In this document: positions 14,558 to 20,904 of the stretch, piece after piece
How positions within the stretch are numbered: position 1 is the first letter of the stretch
Layout: every line of letters begins with the position of its first letter
Origin: Parvibaculum sp040882025
GTDB taxonomy: Bacteria > Pseudomonadota > Alphaproteobacteria > Parvibaculales > Parvibaculaceae
Assembly: GCF_040882025.1 (NCBI RefSeq)
Contig: NZ_JBBECC010000135.1
Coordinates: 1 to 20,904, forward strand
Length of the DNA: 20,904 bases
Direction: 5' to 3'
Translations under genes and position numbers: made by a program
Notes under the pieces: generated by a model
Database searches by the model: none
Told to the model about the DNA's origin: nothing
Seen by the model: the letters and a program-made list of their open reading frames with translations, nothing else

Positions 14558-15442
14558 ATGTCCGAAGACGCCGTGAAGTATAGCAAGTCGGGCGCGATTG
14601 CGACGATCACGCTCAATCGTCCCGAAAAGCACAACACGATCCGTGCCGAAATGGCGGTGGGGCTCGATGCGGCGCTCCGGCGCGCAAACCGGGACAGGGA
14701 TGTGCGCGTGATCGTGCTTGAAGGTGCGGGCGACAGTTTCTGCGCCGGCTTCGATTTCTCGGGCGGGCTTTCCCACGCGAAAGACTATGTGGAGGAGGGC
14801 TACGACCCCGGGATGGATGTCCACAATTCCACCAACGCCTTCACGGGCGGCATTCCGCTCTTCATGGGGCTGTGGCGCGGGCTCAAGCCCAGCATCGCAA
14901 AAGTGCATGGCTGGTGTCTCGGCGCCGGCTCGGAACTCGCGCTTTGTGCCGACCTCGTGATCGCCTCGGACGATGCGCGGTTCGGGACGCCCTATTCGCG
15001 CGTCTGGGGGTGTCACCTCACCGGCATGTGGATTTACCGGCTCGGTCTCGCCAAGGCGAAATATTATGCGCTGACCGGCGAGTGGGTGAGCGGCAAGGAA
15101 GCGGCGGAAATGGAGTTGATCAACTTCTCCTGTCCGCTGGAAGAGCTTGACGAGCGCGCCGCCGCGCTTGCGGCGAAGCTTGCGCGGATTCCGCTGACGC
15201 AGCTTTCCGCCATGAAGCTCATCGTCAATCAGGCTTACGACAATATGGGCCTTCAAAGCACACAGATACTCGGGCCGGTGCTCGACGGGATCATGCGCAA
15301 TACGCCGGAAGGCCGCGCCTTCGTGCGGACGGCCGCGCGCGCGGGCGTGAAGAAGGCCGTGGCGGAACGGGACGCGCCGTTCGGCGACTACAGCCAGGGC
15401 AGCGCCGAGGAACGGCCACGCCGGCGCAGCGAGATCGGCTGA
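14558..15442 (+). CDS. Crotonase / enoyl-CoA hydratase family protein
   Basis: CoA-thioester enzyme of the crotonase superfamily, 294 residues. Oxyanion-hole elements are present: SFCAGFDFSG (60-69) and GWCLGAGSELALCAD (118-132). The first hydratase Glu is kept at 126. The second, expected in an F-G-x-P-E context, is replaced by Tyr146 (FGTPYSRVWG), so a canonical hydratase reaction is doubtful; isomerase, hydrolase or another crotonase activity is possible. The C-terminal 30 residues are charged (EERPRRRSEIG). GGGA precedes the ATG with about 9-nt spacing. It is divergent from the TetR gene, is downstream of its operators, and is followed after 62 nt by a Rieske oxygenase, suggesting an inducible catabolic pathway for an aromatic, alicyclic or steroid-like acid. 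The substrate is unknown. Confidence 0.85.
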   Translation: MSEDAVKYSKSGAIATITLNRPEKHNTIRAEMAVGLDAALRRANRDRDVRVIVLEGAGDSFCAGFDFSGGLSHAKDYVEEGYDPGMDVHNSTNAFTGGIPLFMGLWRGLKPSIAKVHGWCLGAGSELALCADLVIASDDARFGTPYSRVWGCHLTGMWIYRLGLAKAKYYALTGEWVSGKEAAEMELINFSCPLEELDERAAALAAKLARIPLTQLSAMKLIVNQAYDNMGLQSTQILGPVLDGIMRNTPEGRAFVRTAARAGVKKAVAERDAPFGDYSQGSAEERPRRRSEIG

Positions 15443-15504
15443 GGTCTGCCGGATGTCGCGGATTTTCGAAGCACAGGAAACACCAACACTCCCGGGAGAG
15501 AAAC

Positions 15505-16614
15505 ATGCGTAACCTGCTCGCCGACGATTCCACCGTCATCGAACGGCTGCTCGATCATATCGATCGCAAGACCACCGATCTCAGCGAGGGGGTGTGGCGC
15601 GAACCGGTCGAGAACTATACGTCCCGGGAACGCTTCGCGGCGGAGATCGCCTCTGTATTTCACCGAACACCGACGCCGTTCTGCCCTTCGGCGGCGCTGC
15701 CGGAAGCGGGTTCCTATGTGGCGCGCGACGCGTCGCTGACGCCGATCATTGCCGTCCGCGGGCAGGACGGGCAGGTTCGCGCCTTTCGCAACGCGTGCCG
15801 GCATCGCGGCGTGCGGCTGGCAGAAGGGACAGGCTGCAGGAATGCGTTCACCTGCCGCTATCATGCCTGGACCTATGGGCTGGATGGCGCATTGCGCGGC
15901 GTTCCTCACGAATACGGCTTTCCCGGTCTGGACAAGAGCGCGCACGGGCTTGTGCCGCTCGCCACGACGGAAAAGCACGGCATGGTGTTCGTGACGCAGG
16001 AAGCGGGCGGTGCGGACAATGAGGACGATGTCATACCCGATTATTTCGGGCCGGGGTGGCGTCTCGTTTCCATGTCGGAGCAGGATTTCGATTTCAACTG
16101 GAAGATATTCGTGGACGGATTGCTTGAGGGCTATCACATCCGCTCGACACATGCGGAAACCTTCTACCCGCGGCAATACGACAATGTGACGGTCGTCGAG
16201 ACGTTCGGCCGGAATTGCCGGGTGAGCTATCCCTACCGCACCATCGAGAAACTCCGTGATGTGCCGCCGGCAGAGCGGCGCGCGCGGGGCGCGCTCACGC
16301 AACTCAATCTTCTGTTTCCCAATGTCGCGGTGGCGACCTTCCCGAGCCATATGACAATGGCGGTGCTCGAACCGAGGGCGGTGGAGCGCACACGGCTTGT
16401 CACCTACACGCTGTCAGATCGCGCGGAAAGCGACATGACGGTCAAGATCGGTCAGGACTTCGTCACGGCGGGAACCGCCGAGGATCGCGAGATGGCGAGC
16501 GCGACCCAGCACGGCCTCAGGTCCGGCGCCAATGACGTTCTTACCTTCGGCCTTTTCGAAGGCGCAAACCGGCACTTTCACTGCGGGCTCGCCGAAGCGC
16601 TTGGCGAGACCTGA
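15505..16614 (+). CDS. Rieske non-haem iron oxygenase, alpha-subunit type
   Basis: Oxygenase component of a ring-hydroxylating or demethylating system, 369 residues. The Rieske cluster ligands are visible: Cys98 and His100 in NACRHRGVRLAEG, and Cys117 and His120 in TCRYHAWTYGLDG. The catalytic iron motif is in FVDGLLEGYHIRSTHAETF, with His211 and His216 and bridging Glu208. Length fits a single-component alpha subunit. Start ATG 15505 has GGGAGAG about 4 nt upstream. It probably shares a transcript with the crotonase gene. No ferredoxin, reductase or beta subunit follows, so electrons must come from proteins encoded elsewhere. The GYHIRSTH pattern resembles choline-monooxygenase-like and aromatic-acid oxygenases; I cannot choose between them. 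Confidence 0.9.
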   Translation: MRNLLADDSTVIERLLDHIDRKTTDLSEGVWREPVENYTSRERFAAEIASVFHRTPTPFCPSAALPEAGSYVARDASLTPIIAVRGQDGQVRAFRNACRHRGVRLAEGTGCRNAFTCRYHAWTYGLDGALRGVPHEYGFPGLDKSAHGLVPLATTEKHGMVFVTQEAGGADNEDDVIPDYFGPGWRLVSMSEQDFDFNWKIFVDGLLEGYHIRSTHAETFYPRQYDNVTVVETFGRNCRVSYPYRTIEKLRDVPPAERRARGALTQLNLLFPNVAVATFPSHMTMAVLEPRAVERTRLVTYTLSDRAESDMTVKIGQDFVTAGTAEDREMASATQHGLRSGANDVLTFGLFEGANRHFHCGLAEALGET

Positions 16615-16659
16615 AGCCATTGTCCGGACGTCTCGTTGCCTTCGCCGCCACATTGCCGC

Positions 16660-16691
16660 CGGACCGCTCTTCCATCTCGCGGCGCGGTCCG
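16660..16691 (+). terminator. Possible end-of-operon hairpin after the Rieske gene
   Basis: CGGACCGC (16660-16667) and GCGGTCCG (16684-16691) are perfect complements around a 16-nt loop. There is no T-run after it, so it is either a weak or Rho-linked terminator or an RNA 3'-end stabiliser. Confidence 0.3.
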
Positions 16692-16733
16692 CTTCGGCGC
16701 GAAGATTCTTCCAACGCTTATCCGGAATTCAGA

Positions 16734-16767
16734 TGTCATCCGGCGATCCCGGCTTTCGCCGGGTGAC
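16734..16767. repeat. REP-like palindromic element
   Basis: CCCGGC-TTTC-GCCGGG (16748-16763) is flanked by GTCA (16734-16737) and TGAC (16764-16767). The GATCCCGGCTTTCGCCGGG core resembles short palindromes found many times between genes in high-GC proteobacteria. Copy number in this genome cannot be judged from one window. Confidence 0.5.
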
Positions 16768-16914
16768 GCCCTTGGGCGGGGAAGCGCGCCGGAACCGCTG
16801 CAGCTGGCGGAAAACGGGGCAAACGGGGTTCCGCGCGCGGGGCGCGATTAACCCTGCGCGGGATTCATTTCACAAACTGCTTCTATCGAGCGGGAATTTA
16901 CTGTTTCATTATGG

Positions 16915-16934
16915 GGCAGCCGGAAGAGGCTGCC
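16915..16934 (+). other. Leader hairpin upstream of the adhesin gene
   Basis: GGCAGCC (16915-16921) and GGCTGCC (16928-16934) form a perfect 7-bp stem with a GGAAGA loop, about 70 nt before the adhesin ATG. A short frame from ATG 16911 to TGA 16937 crosses it. It could influence mRNA stability or translation; no T-run follows. Confidence 0.35.
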
Positions 16935-17004
16935 TGATGGAAATGGGTGACGGCCTCGCCTTGCGCGCGGGGGCATGGCTGCGGGATGCCGCAGAGGGGG
17001 CAAG

Positions 17005-18822
17005 ATGGGCCGGGGGGCTCACGACAGGCGGTCCGGATGGACCCGGCGGGCATGGAGCGGCGCGGCGCTTGCGCTGGCGGTCGGCCTTGGCCTGATGCTT
17101 CTCCCCGCGACGCCTGCCCGCGCCGACGCGACCGTCTGCGTCGATGAAACATCCGGCACCGGCAACGGCGCCACCGCCACCAACCCCAACGCGACGGCCT
17201 GCGGCGACAGCGCGGCGGCGACCGGCCTTGGCGGTTCTGCCTTCGGCGCGGGCGCCGAGTCGAGCGGCGAGGGCAGCGCCGCCTACGGCAATTCCAGCAT
17301 AGCGGGCGGCGATTTTTCGGCAGCCTATGGCGTCGCGAGCGAAGCGGCCGGCGAAGGCTCGTCGGCCTTCGGCTTCCAGAGCAGCGCGGGCGCGGACTAT
17401 GCCACGGCCCATGGCACGGGCACGATTGCGGGTGGCGAGGATTCGACGGCGGTCGGCGCTTTCGCGGAAGCCGCCGAAGGCGGCTCCACGGCGGTCGGCG
17501 TCAGCAGCCTGGCCGACGACGAGGGCGCGAGCGCCTATGGCGCGGGCGCGACCGCAGAGGGCTTTCTTTCGACGGCGGTCGGCACGAACTCCTATGCCGA
17601 GAGTTTCGGCTCGACGGCGTTCGGCGCGTTCTCCGAGGCGAACGGCAGCAGTTCGACGGCGGTGGGCGGCAACGCTCATGCAAGCGCGGCCGATTCAACC
17701 GCGCTCGGCGACAGCGCCTTTGCGCTGGCCGAAGGCGCGAGCGCCATCGGGCAGGACAGTACGGCGGAAGGCGTCGAGTCCAGTGCCTTCGGCGAGAACG
17801 CCTATGCGGAAGGCGAGAACGCCATCGCCATCGGCAGCGATTACGACGATGACGATACGGGCGCCCATGCATCGGGCCTCAACTCCATCGCGCTCGGCAG
17901 CGACAGTGTGTCGGGCGGCGAGGGATCGGTCGCGATCGGCTGGAACTCCGAGGCGACGGAGGACGGCAGCGTCGCGATCGGCGAGGGCGCGTCTTCCACG
18001 GGGGCTGACGCCATCGCCATCGGCACCGGCGCCACCGCGACGGGATCGATCGCGATGGGCGCGGGCAGCACGGCGTCGGGCGGGGGTGCGGCCTTCGGCG
18101 ACAACACCACCGCGACCGGCGGCAGCAGCGCCGCCTTCGGCGAGAATGCGACGGCGACGGCCTCGCTGTCGGTTGCCGTGGGACCGAACGCGGACGCCAC
18201 GGGCTTTGCCTCTTATGCGGGCGGCTATGCCGCGAGCGCGAACGGCTCAAGCTCCGTTTCCATCGGCGCGGAATCCCATGCGAGCCTGCAGGGCGGCGTC
18301 GCGCTTGGCGGCGGAGCGGCGTCGGACGGTTTCCAGGCGGTCGCGGTCGGCGAGCTTTCGTCGGCGTCGGGCGCGAACAGCGTCGCGCTCGGCGACGGCA
18401 CCATGGCGACGGCCTCGAACAGCGTCGCGCTCGGCTCGGGCTCGGTCGCCGACGAGGCGGACACGGTGTCGGTCGGCTCGTCCGGCAATACGCGGCGCAT
18501 CACCAATGTGACCGCGGGCGTGGCGCAGACCGACGGCGTCAATGTGAGCCAGCTCCAGGGCGTCTACACCAGCCTCAGCAACGATATCGACAAGACGCAG
18601 GAAGGCGTTGCGATGGCCTTTGCGATGTCGGGCACATCGGGGCTCGCGAAACACGAGAAATTCGCGCTGTCGGGCGGGGTCGGCACGTTCGAGGGGCAGC
18701 AGGGCGCGGCGCTCGGCGCGGCGATGCGGCTCGACGAGAACTGGTCGCTCAATGCGGGCGTCGCCGCCGGCATGCAGGAAGGCACGGTCGGCGGGCGCGT
18801 CGGCTTTCGCTACGCCTGGTAG
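17005..18822 (+). CDS. Trimeric autotransporter adhesin, YadA-like
   Basis: Outer-membrane trimeric adhesin (type Vc secretion), 605 residues. The signal peptide has a basic start, a hydrophobic core (ALALAVGLGLMLLP) and a likely cut after ARA at residue 40. The mature N-terminus has two Cys (45 and 66) that may pair. Residues about 65-485 are degenerate YadA head repeats of roughly 14 residues of the type S-x-A-x-G, with many SVALGSGS and AIAIGTGA variants and an acidic DYDDDD insertion. A neck, RRITNVTAGVAQTDGVNVSQ (from about 496), leads almost directly to the YadA anchor, ending LDENWSLNAGVAAGM and a final aromatic FRYAW. The coiled-coil stalk is only about 15 residues, so the head would sit near the membrane. 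ATG 17005 is chosen because AGAGGGGG is 4 nt upstream. Confidence 0.9.
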   Translation: MGRGAHDRRSGWTRRAWSGAALALAVGLGLMLLPATPARADATVCVDETSGTGNGATATNPNATACGDSAAATGLGGSAFGAGAESSGEGSAAYGNSSIAGGDFSAAYGVASEAAGEGSSAFGFQSSAGADYATAHGTGTIAGGEDSTAVGAFAEAAEGGSTAVGVSSLADDEGASAYGAGATAEGFLSTAVGTNSYAESFGSTAFGAFSEANGSSSTAVGGNAHASAADSTALGDSAFALAEGASAIGQDSTAEGVESSAFGENAYAEGENAIAIGSDYDDDDTGAHASGLNSIALGSDSVSGGEGSVAIGWNSEATEDGSVAIGEGASSTGADAIAIGTGATATGSIAMGAGSTASGGGAAFGDNTTATGGSSAAFGENATATASLSVAVGPNADATGFASYAGGYAASANGSSSVSIGAESHASLQGGVALGGGAASDGFQAVAVGELSSASGANSVALGDGTMATASNSVALGSGSVADEADTVSVGSSGNTRRITNVTAGVAQTDGVNVSQLQGVYTSLSNDIDKTQEGVAMAFAMSGTSGLAKHEKFALSGGVGTFEGQQGAALGAAMRLDENWSLNAGVAAGMQEGTVGGRVGFRYAW

Positions 18823-18909
18823 GCCCGCGGAAAAGCGCCGCCAATGCGCGATTTAGCATTTTGTTGAGGGAAATATGCGCTGATGGCAGGCGTTCGGGAG
18901 AATTCGGCC

Positions 18910-19362
18910 ATGCGACTCTTTGCAATCCTGATGGGCATGTTGATCGCGCTGATCGGCGCGTTCTTCCTCGGCGCCTATCTCATCGGCGGATCTCTGGGCG
19001 AGGGCAAGCTTTCGTCGCTGCCTTTCGCGCAAGGAACGTCCGCGCCCGCACCCGAACCCGTACCTGCCGCCGTAAGCGAACGCGCCGCCGCGCCGGCGCC
19101 GCCGGTGAAGAAGCCGGTCTTCCCGCATATGGAACTGCAGGCGCAATATGCCGGGCCCTTCGCCGATACGCTGATCCAGCGCTGGCGCGACCCGATCGAC
19201 GGGCGCATCTGCTATGTCTATCTGCCGGCCAATGTGAAGCATGCGCCGCTTGAAGCAGCGGGCGGCTTTTTCGATTACGGCGCGAACTCCATCGGCAGCA
19301 TCAGCTGCGGCGCGCCGGGGCCGCAGTTGAAGGCCGTGCCCGCGCCGCCGCCGGGGCGATAG
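18910..19362 (+). CDS. Single-pass membrane protein of unknown function
   Basis: Not recognised, 150 residues. An N-terminal hydrophobic segment (residues 3-27, LFAILMGMLIALIGAFFLGA) is either an anchor or an uncleaved signal. Then comes a Pro/Ala-rich linker (APAPEPVPAAVSERAAAPAP) and a compact C-terminal part with LIQRWRDPIDGRICYVYLPA and ANSIGSISCGAPG. The two Cys there could form a disulfide if the domain is periplasmic. ATG 18910 has GGGAG 9 nt upstream. An in-frame ATG at 18883 would add nine residues (MAGVRENSA) and has GAGGG farther away, so either start is possible. It follows the adhesin gene on the same strand after 87 nt, but a functional link is not shown. Confidence 0.65.
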   Translation: MRLFAILMGMLIALIGAFFLGAYLIGGSLGEGKLSSLPFAQGTSAPAPEPVPAAVSERAAAPAPPVKKPVFPHMELQAQYAGPFADTLIQRWRDPIDGRICYVYLPANVKHAPLEAAGGFFDYGANSIGSISCGAPGPQLKAVPAPPPGR

Positions 19363-19501
19363 CGCGCGCGGGACGAAGGAATGGCGTCCCGATTGCCGGT
19401 TTTGTCCCGAAACGGGAGCGGACTCCTTTCGTTTTTCCGCCCGGTCACGAAACGATCACGCCGCCGGGCATGGACGGTGGCAGACTGAATCGCGGTCCTC
19501 T

Positions 19502-19546
19502 CTTGGAGTCGTTCATCGTTTCACGAAAACGATGAACGACTCCAAG
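19502..19546 (+). other. Perfect 20-bp inverted repeat with T-rich tail
   Basis: CTTGGAGTCGTTCATCGTTT (19502-19521) and its exact reverse complement (19527-19546) are separated by CACGA. The following bases, TCTTTGTTTT, make a terminator plausible for the upstream membrane-protein gene, but the hairpin is 140 nt past its stop and its stem is longer and more AT-rich than the other terminators in the window. A palindromic repeat element or regulatory RNA hairpin is equally possible. Confidence 0.85.
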
Positions 19547-19635
19547 TCTTTGTTTTATCGCGTTTACGGACGGTGAACCGCCCCCTTTTGTTTTAAAGGA
19601 GGCACTTCACCTGGAAACGCTCCAGGGATTCGCGC

Positions 19636-20904
19636 ATGACCGGCCCGCCTGAACCGCCAGACACCGACGATCCGTCAGACGACCTGCCAGATTGGGATTT
19701 TTCCAGGATCAGCGGCGCGCGCCCGGCGCGGCCGGGCGACGAGGCTTTGCCCTGGCGCGATGCCGATTTTGCGCGCATCAGCGAAAACCTCCCGCCGGCG
19801 CCGACGCCGGCCGAAGAAAAGTTGCCCGCATGGCGGCGGATTGCCGGGGGCTGGACCGTTCCTTCGCTTCCACGTCCGGCGCTTCCACGTCCGGCGCTAC
19901 CGCGCTTCCGGGTGCCGCGCTTCCGGATGCCGCGCCTGCAACTGCCGCGCTTGCGTCTTCCGCGGCCGCATATTCCAAGGCCGGTCTTGCCGAGATTGCG
20001 GCTGCCGCGCGCGAGGTTGCCGCGTGTGCCGCTGCCGCGGTTGAGGCTTCCCAGCGTGCAGCTTCCGCGCGCGCGGCTTCCCCGCCCGTCATTGCCACGG
20101 CTTCGGCTCCCGCGCCTGCAGATCCCGCGCGTGCGGCTTCCGGTGCCGCGCCTGCCGCGTCTTCACGTTCATGTTCCGCGGTTCTCGTGGCCGCGGCCGC
20201 GTTTGCGGCTGCCGCAGCCACGGCTTCCGCAACCGCCGCTGCCGCGGCTTTCGCGGCGGCAATTCCCCCGCTTGCGGGTGCCGCATCTTCAGCTTCCCCG
20301 TTCGCCGTTTCCCTATCCGCAATTTCCCCGTCCGCGTCTGCCGCATGTGGCCTGGCGCACGCCGGCGCGCAATCTCGCCGTCCGTGCGGGGGGATTGCGC
20401 AGCAGTGTTGCTTCGCAAGGGCGGCGGGCCGGCGCGGGTGCGGTCCGGACGGCGGACCGTGCGGCCCTGCGTGCCATTCGCGCTGCAGGCGCGGCACGGC
20501 GCGGCACGGCGCGGGGCGTGTCGGCGCTGACGGCGCCCGGCACCGGGCGCTACTGGCAGAGCGGGTCGCTGGCGAGTATCGGCCTCAGCCTCGGCCTCGT
20601 CGCGGCGATGTCGGCGGCGAGCCTGTGGCAGGCGCCGGGGGAGGCGCCGGCGGTGAATTATGTCGAGGGGCGGCCCGTTCCCGCCGTCATCCGCCCCTTC
20701 TCCGATGTCGAGCTGGCGCAATTGCGGCCGGTCCTGGTGCCGCTGCCGCGCGTTGCCTATCAGCCACCGCCCCGCGTGGCGGCGCGGTCCGTTTCGGGGC
20801 CCGCGCCGATCGATGTCGACGCGCTGCCGTCGCGGCTGATGCTGCCGGTGGCCGAGCGGCGCGCCGTTACGCACGCCCCCGCCCCGACGGCCGCAGCGCA
20901 GGTG
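19636..20904 (+). CDS. Membrane protein with hydrophobic-Pro-Arg pentapeptide repeats (partial, runs off window)
   Basis: Not recognised. The frame is open for 423 codons with no stop before the window edge. Residues 1-75 are acidic and hold a repeated motif: LPDWDFSRIS (17-26), DADFARIS (42-49) and a looser LPAWRRIAGG (63-72). Residues 76-170 are 19 consecutive pentads of form x-x-[LIVM]-P-R (LRLPR, ARLPR, LQIPR), 17 ending exactly in Pro-Arg; looser pentads continue to about 237. An Ala/Arg-rich stretch follows, then a membrane segment (312-331, LASIGLSLGLVAAMSAASLW) and a Pro-rich probably periplasmic tail. The positive-inside rule puts the repeats in the cytoplasm. ATG 19636 has AGGGA 7 nt upstream; an AAAGGAGG at 19596-19603 has no usable start. 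Function unknown; the repeats could bind nucleic acid, acidic protein or membrane. Confidence 0.8.
   Translation, partial: MTGPPEPPDTDDPSDDLPDWDFSRISGARPARPGDEALPWRDADFARISENLPPAPTPAEEKLPAWRRIAGGWTVPSLPRPALPRPALPRFRVPRFRMPRLQLPRLRLPRPHIPRPVLPRLRLPRARLPRVPLPRLRLPSVQLPRARLPRPSLPRLRLPRLQIPRVRLPVPRLPRLHVHVPRFSWPRPRLRLPQPRLPQPPLPRLSRRQFPRLRVPHLQLPRSPFPYPQFPRPRLPHVAWRTPARNLAVRAGGLRSSVASQGRRAGAGAVRTADRAALRAIRAAGAARRGTARGVSALTAPGTGRYWQSGSLASIGLSLGLVAAMSAASLWQAPGEAPAVNYVEGRPVPAVIRPFSDVELAQLRPVLVPLPRVAYQPPPRVAARSVSGPAPIDVDALPSRLMLPVAERRAVTHAPAPTAAAQV

Larger units (their letters stand above)
16615..17004. other. Intergenic region between Rieske oxygenase and adhesin genes
   Basis: About 390 nt. It holds an 8-bp inverted repeat soon after the Rieske gene (16660-16691), a REP-like palindrome (16734-16767), an AT-richer patch at about 16865-16912 that is the best place for the adhesin promoter, a 7-bp hairpin (16915-16934), and the adhesin ribosome site AGAGGGGG (16993-17000). 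No convincing coding frame was found. Confidence 0.6.

Noticed and set aside
14431..14637. TetR protein extended upstream to ATG 14559 or 14637
   Set aside because: This would place both operators and the likely promoter inside the coding sequence, overlap the crotonase start, and add a non-TetR-like N-terminus.
17160..18480. Regular nucleotide repeats that might suggest a CRISPR or tandem-repeat locus
   Set aside because: The periodicity follows the degenerate protein repeats of the adhesin head and the units are not identical at the DNA level.
17327..18511. Arg/Ser-rich alternate frame inside the adhesin gene
   Set aside because: It is a frame shadow of the repetitive Gly/Ala/Ser codons of the YadA head.
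18840..18865. Possible terminator hairpin AATGC...GCATT after the adhesin gene
   Set aside because: The stem is only five pairs, AT-containing, and has only a short T-run; too weak to list.
19596..19603. Strong AAAGGAGG ribosome-like site
   Set aside because: No ATG, GTG or TTG in a useful frame follows at normal spacing; the next gene has its own AGGGA site.
19760..20044. Cys/Arg-rich and Ala-rich frames overlapping the pentad-repeat gene
   Set aside because: They are other-frame readings of the same 15-nt repeat; only the frame from 19636 stays open to the window edge and has a ribosome site and a sensible domain layout.

Overview
The window is high-GC DNA with many short or overlapping gene junctions. 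It looks like a chromosomal segment of an alphaproteobacterium; a Parvibaculum-like member of the Hyphomicrobiales is my guess from general resemblance and was not tested by a search. There are no tRNA, rRNA or CRISPR loci and no recognisable transposase or integrase.

Layout. (1) 13-4749, cell-surface and phage-like section: a leftward DUF2793/pectin-lyase-like tail-spike protein, then rightward an RgpF-type glycan biosynthesis protein and a putative sugar O-methyltransferase. (2) 4834-6709, a tightly overlapping methionine-salvage operon, mtnB-mtnD-mtnC. (3) 6763-7897, a small glycine-zipper lipoprotein divergent from the monofunctional peptidoglycan transglycosylase mtgA. The convergent gap after mtgA holds three 11-bp-spaced Pho-box half-sites. 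(4) 8034-10045, a leftward GMC oxidoreductase with a Tat-exported small subunit, divergent from a rightward aldehyde dehydrogenase (10384-11811).

(5) 11812-13812 is the most unusual stretch. A lower-GC cassette (about 50-53% by hand count, against roughly 68% in neighbouring DNA) holds an unrecognised gene divergent from a TIR-domain protein. It is bracketed by two copies of the aldehyde dehydrogenase 3' end: the real one and a 78-nt orphan fragment with only synonymous changes. Each copy is followed by a related GNRA-loop terminator. This looks like an acquired, possibly anti-phage, two-gene module.

(6) 13813-16614, a TetR regulator divergent from a crotonase-family gene and a Rieske oxygenase, with two strong palindromic operators between them. 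The TetR gene seems to start at a rare ATT codon. (7) 17005-18822, a trimeric autotransporter adhesin with a long YadA-like head and almost no stalk. (8) 18910-19362, a small single-pass membrane protein. (9) From 19636 to the window edge, a partial gene for an unusual membrane protein with about 30 cationic hydrophobic-Pro-Arg pentapeptide repeats, preceded by a perfect 20-bp hairpin.

Most of the window is housekeeping or catabolic DNA. The items most likely to be new are the TIR cassette with its duplicated target end, the pentapeptide-repeat membrane protein, the ATT-initiated TetR with paired operators, and the apparently orphan Pho box.
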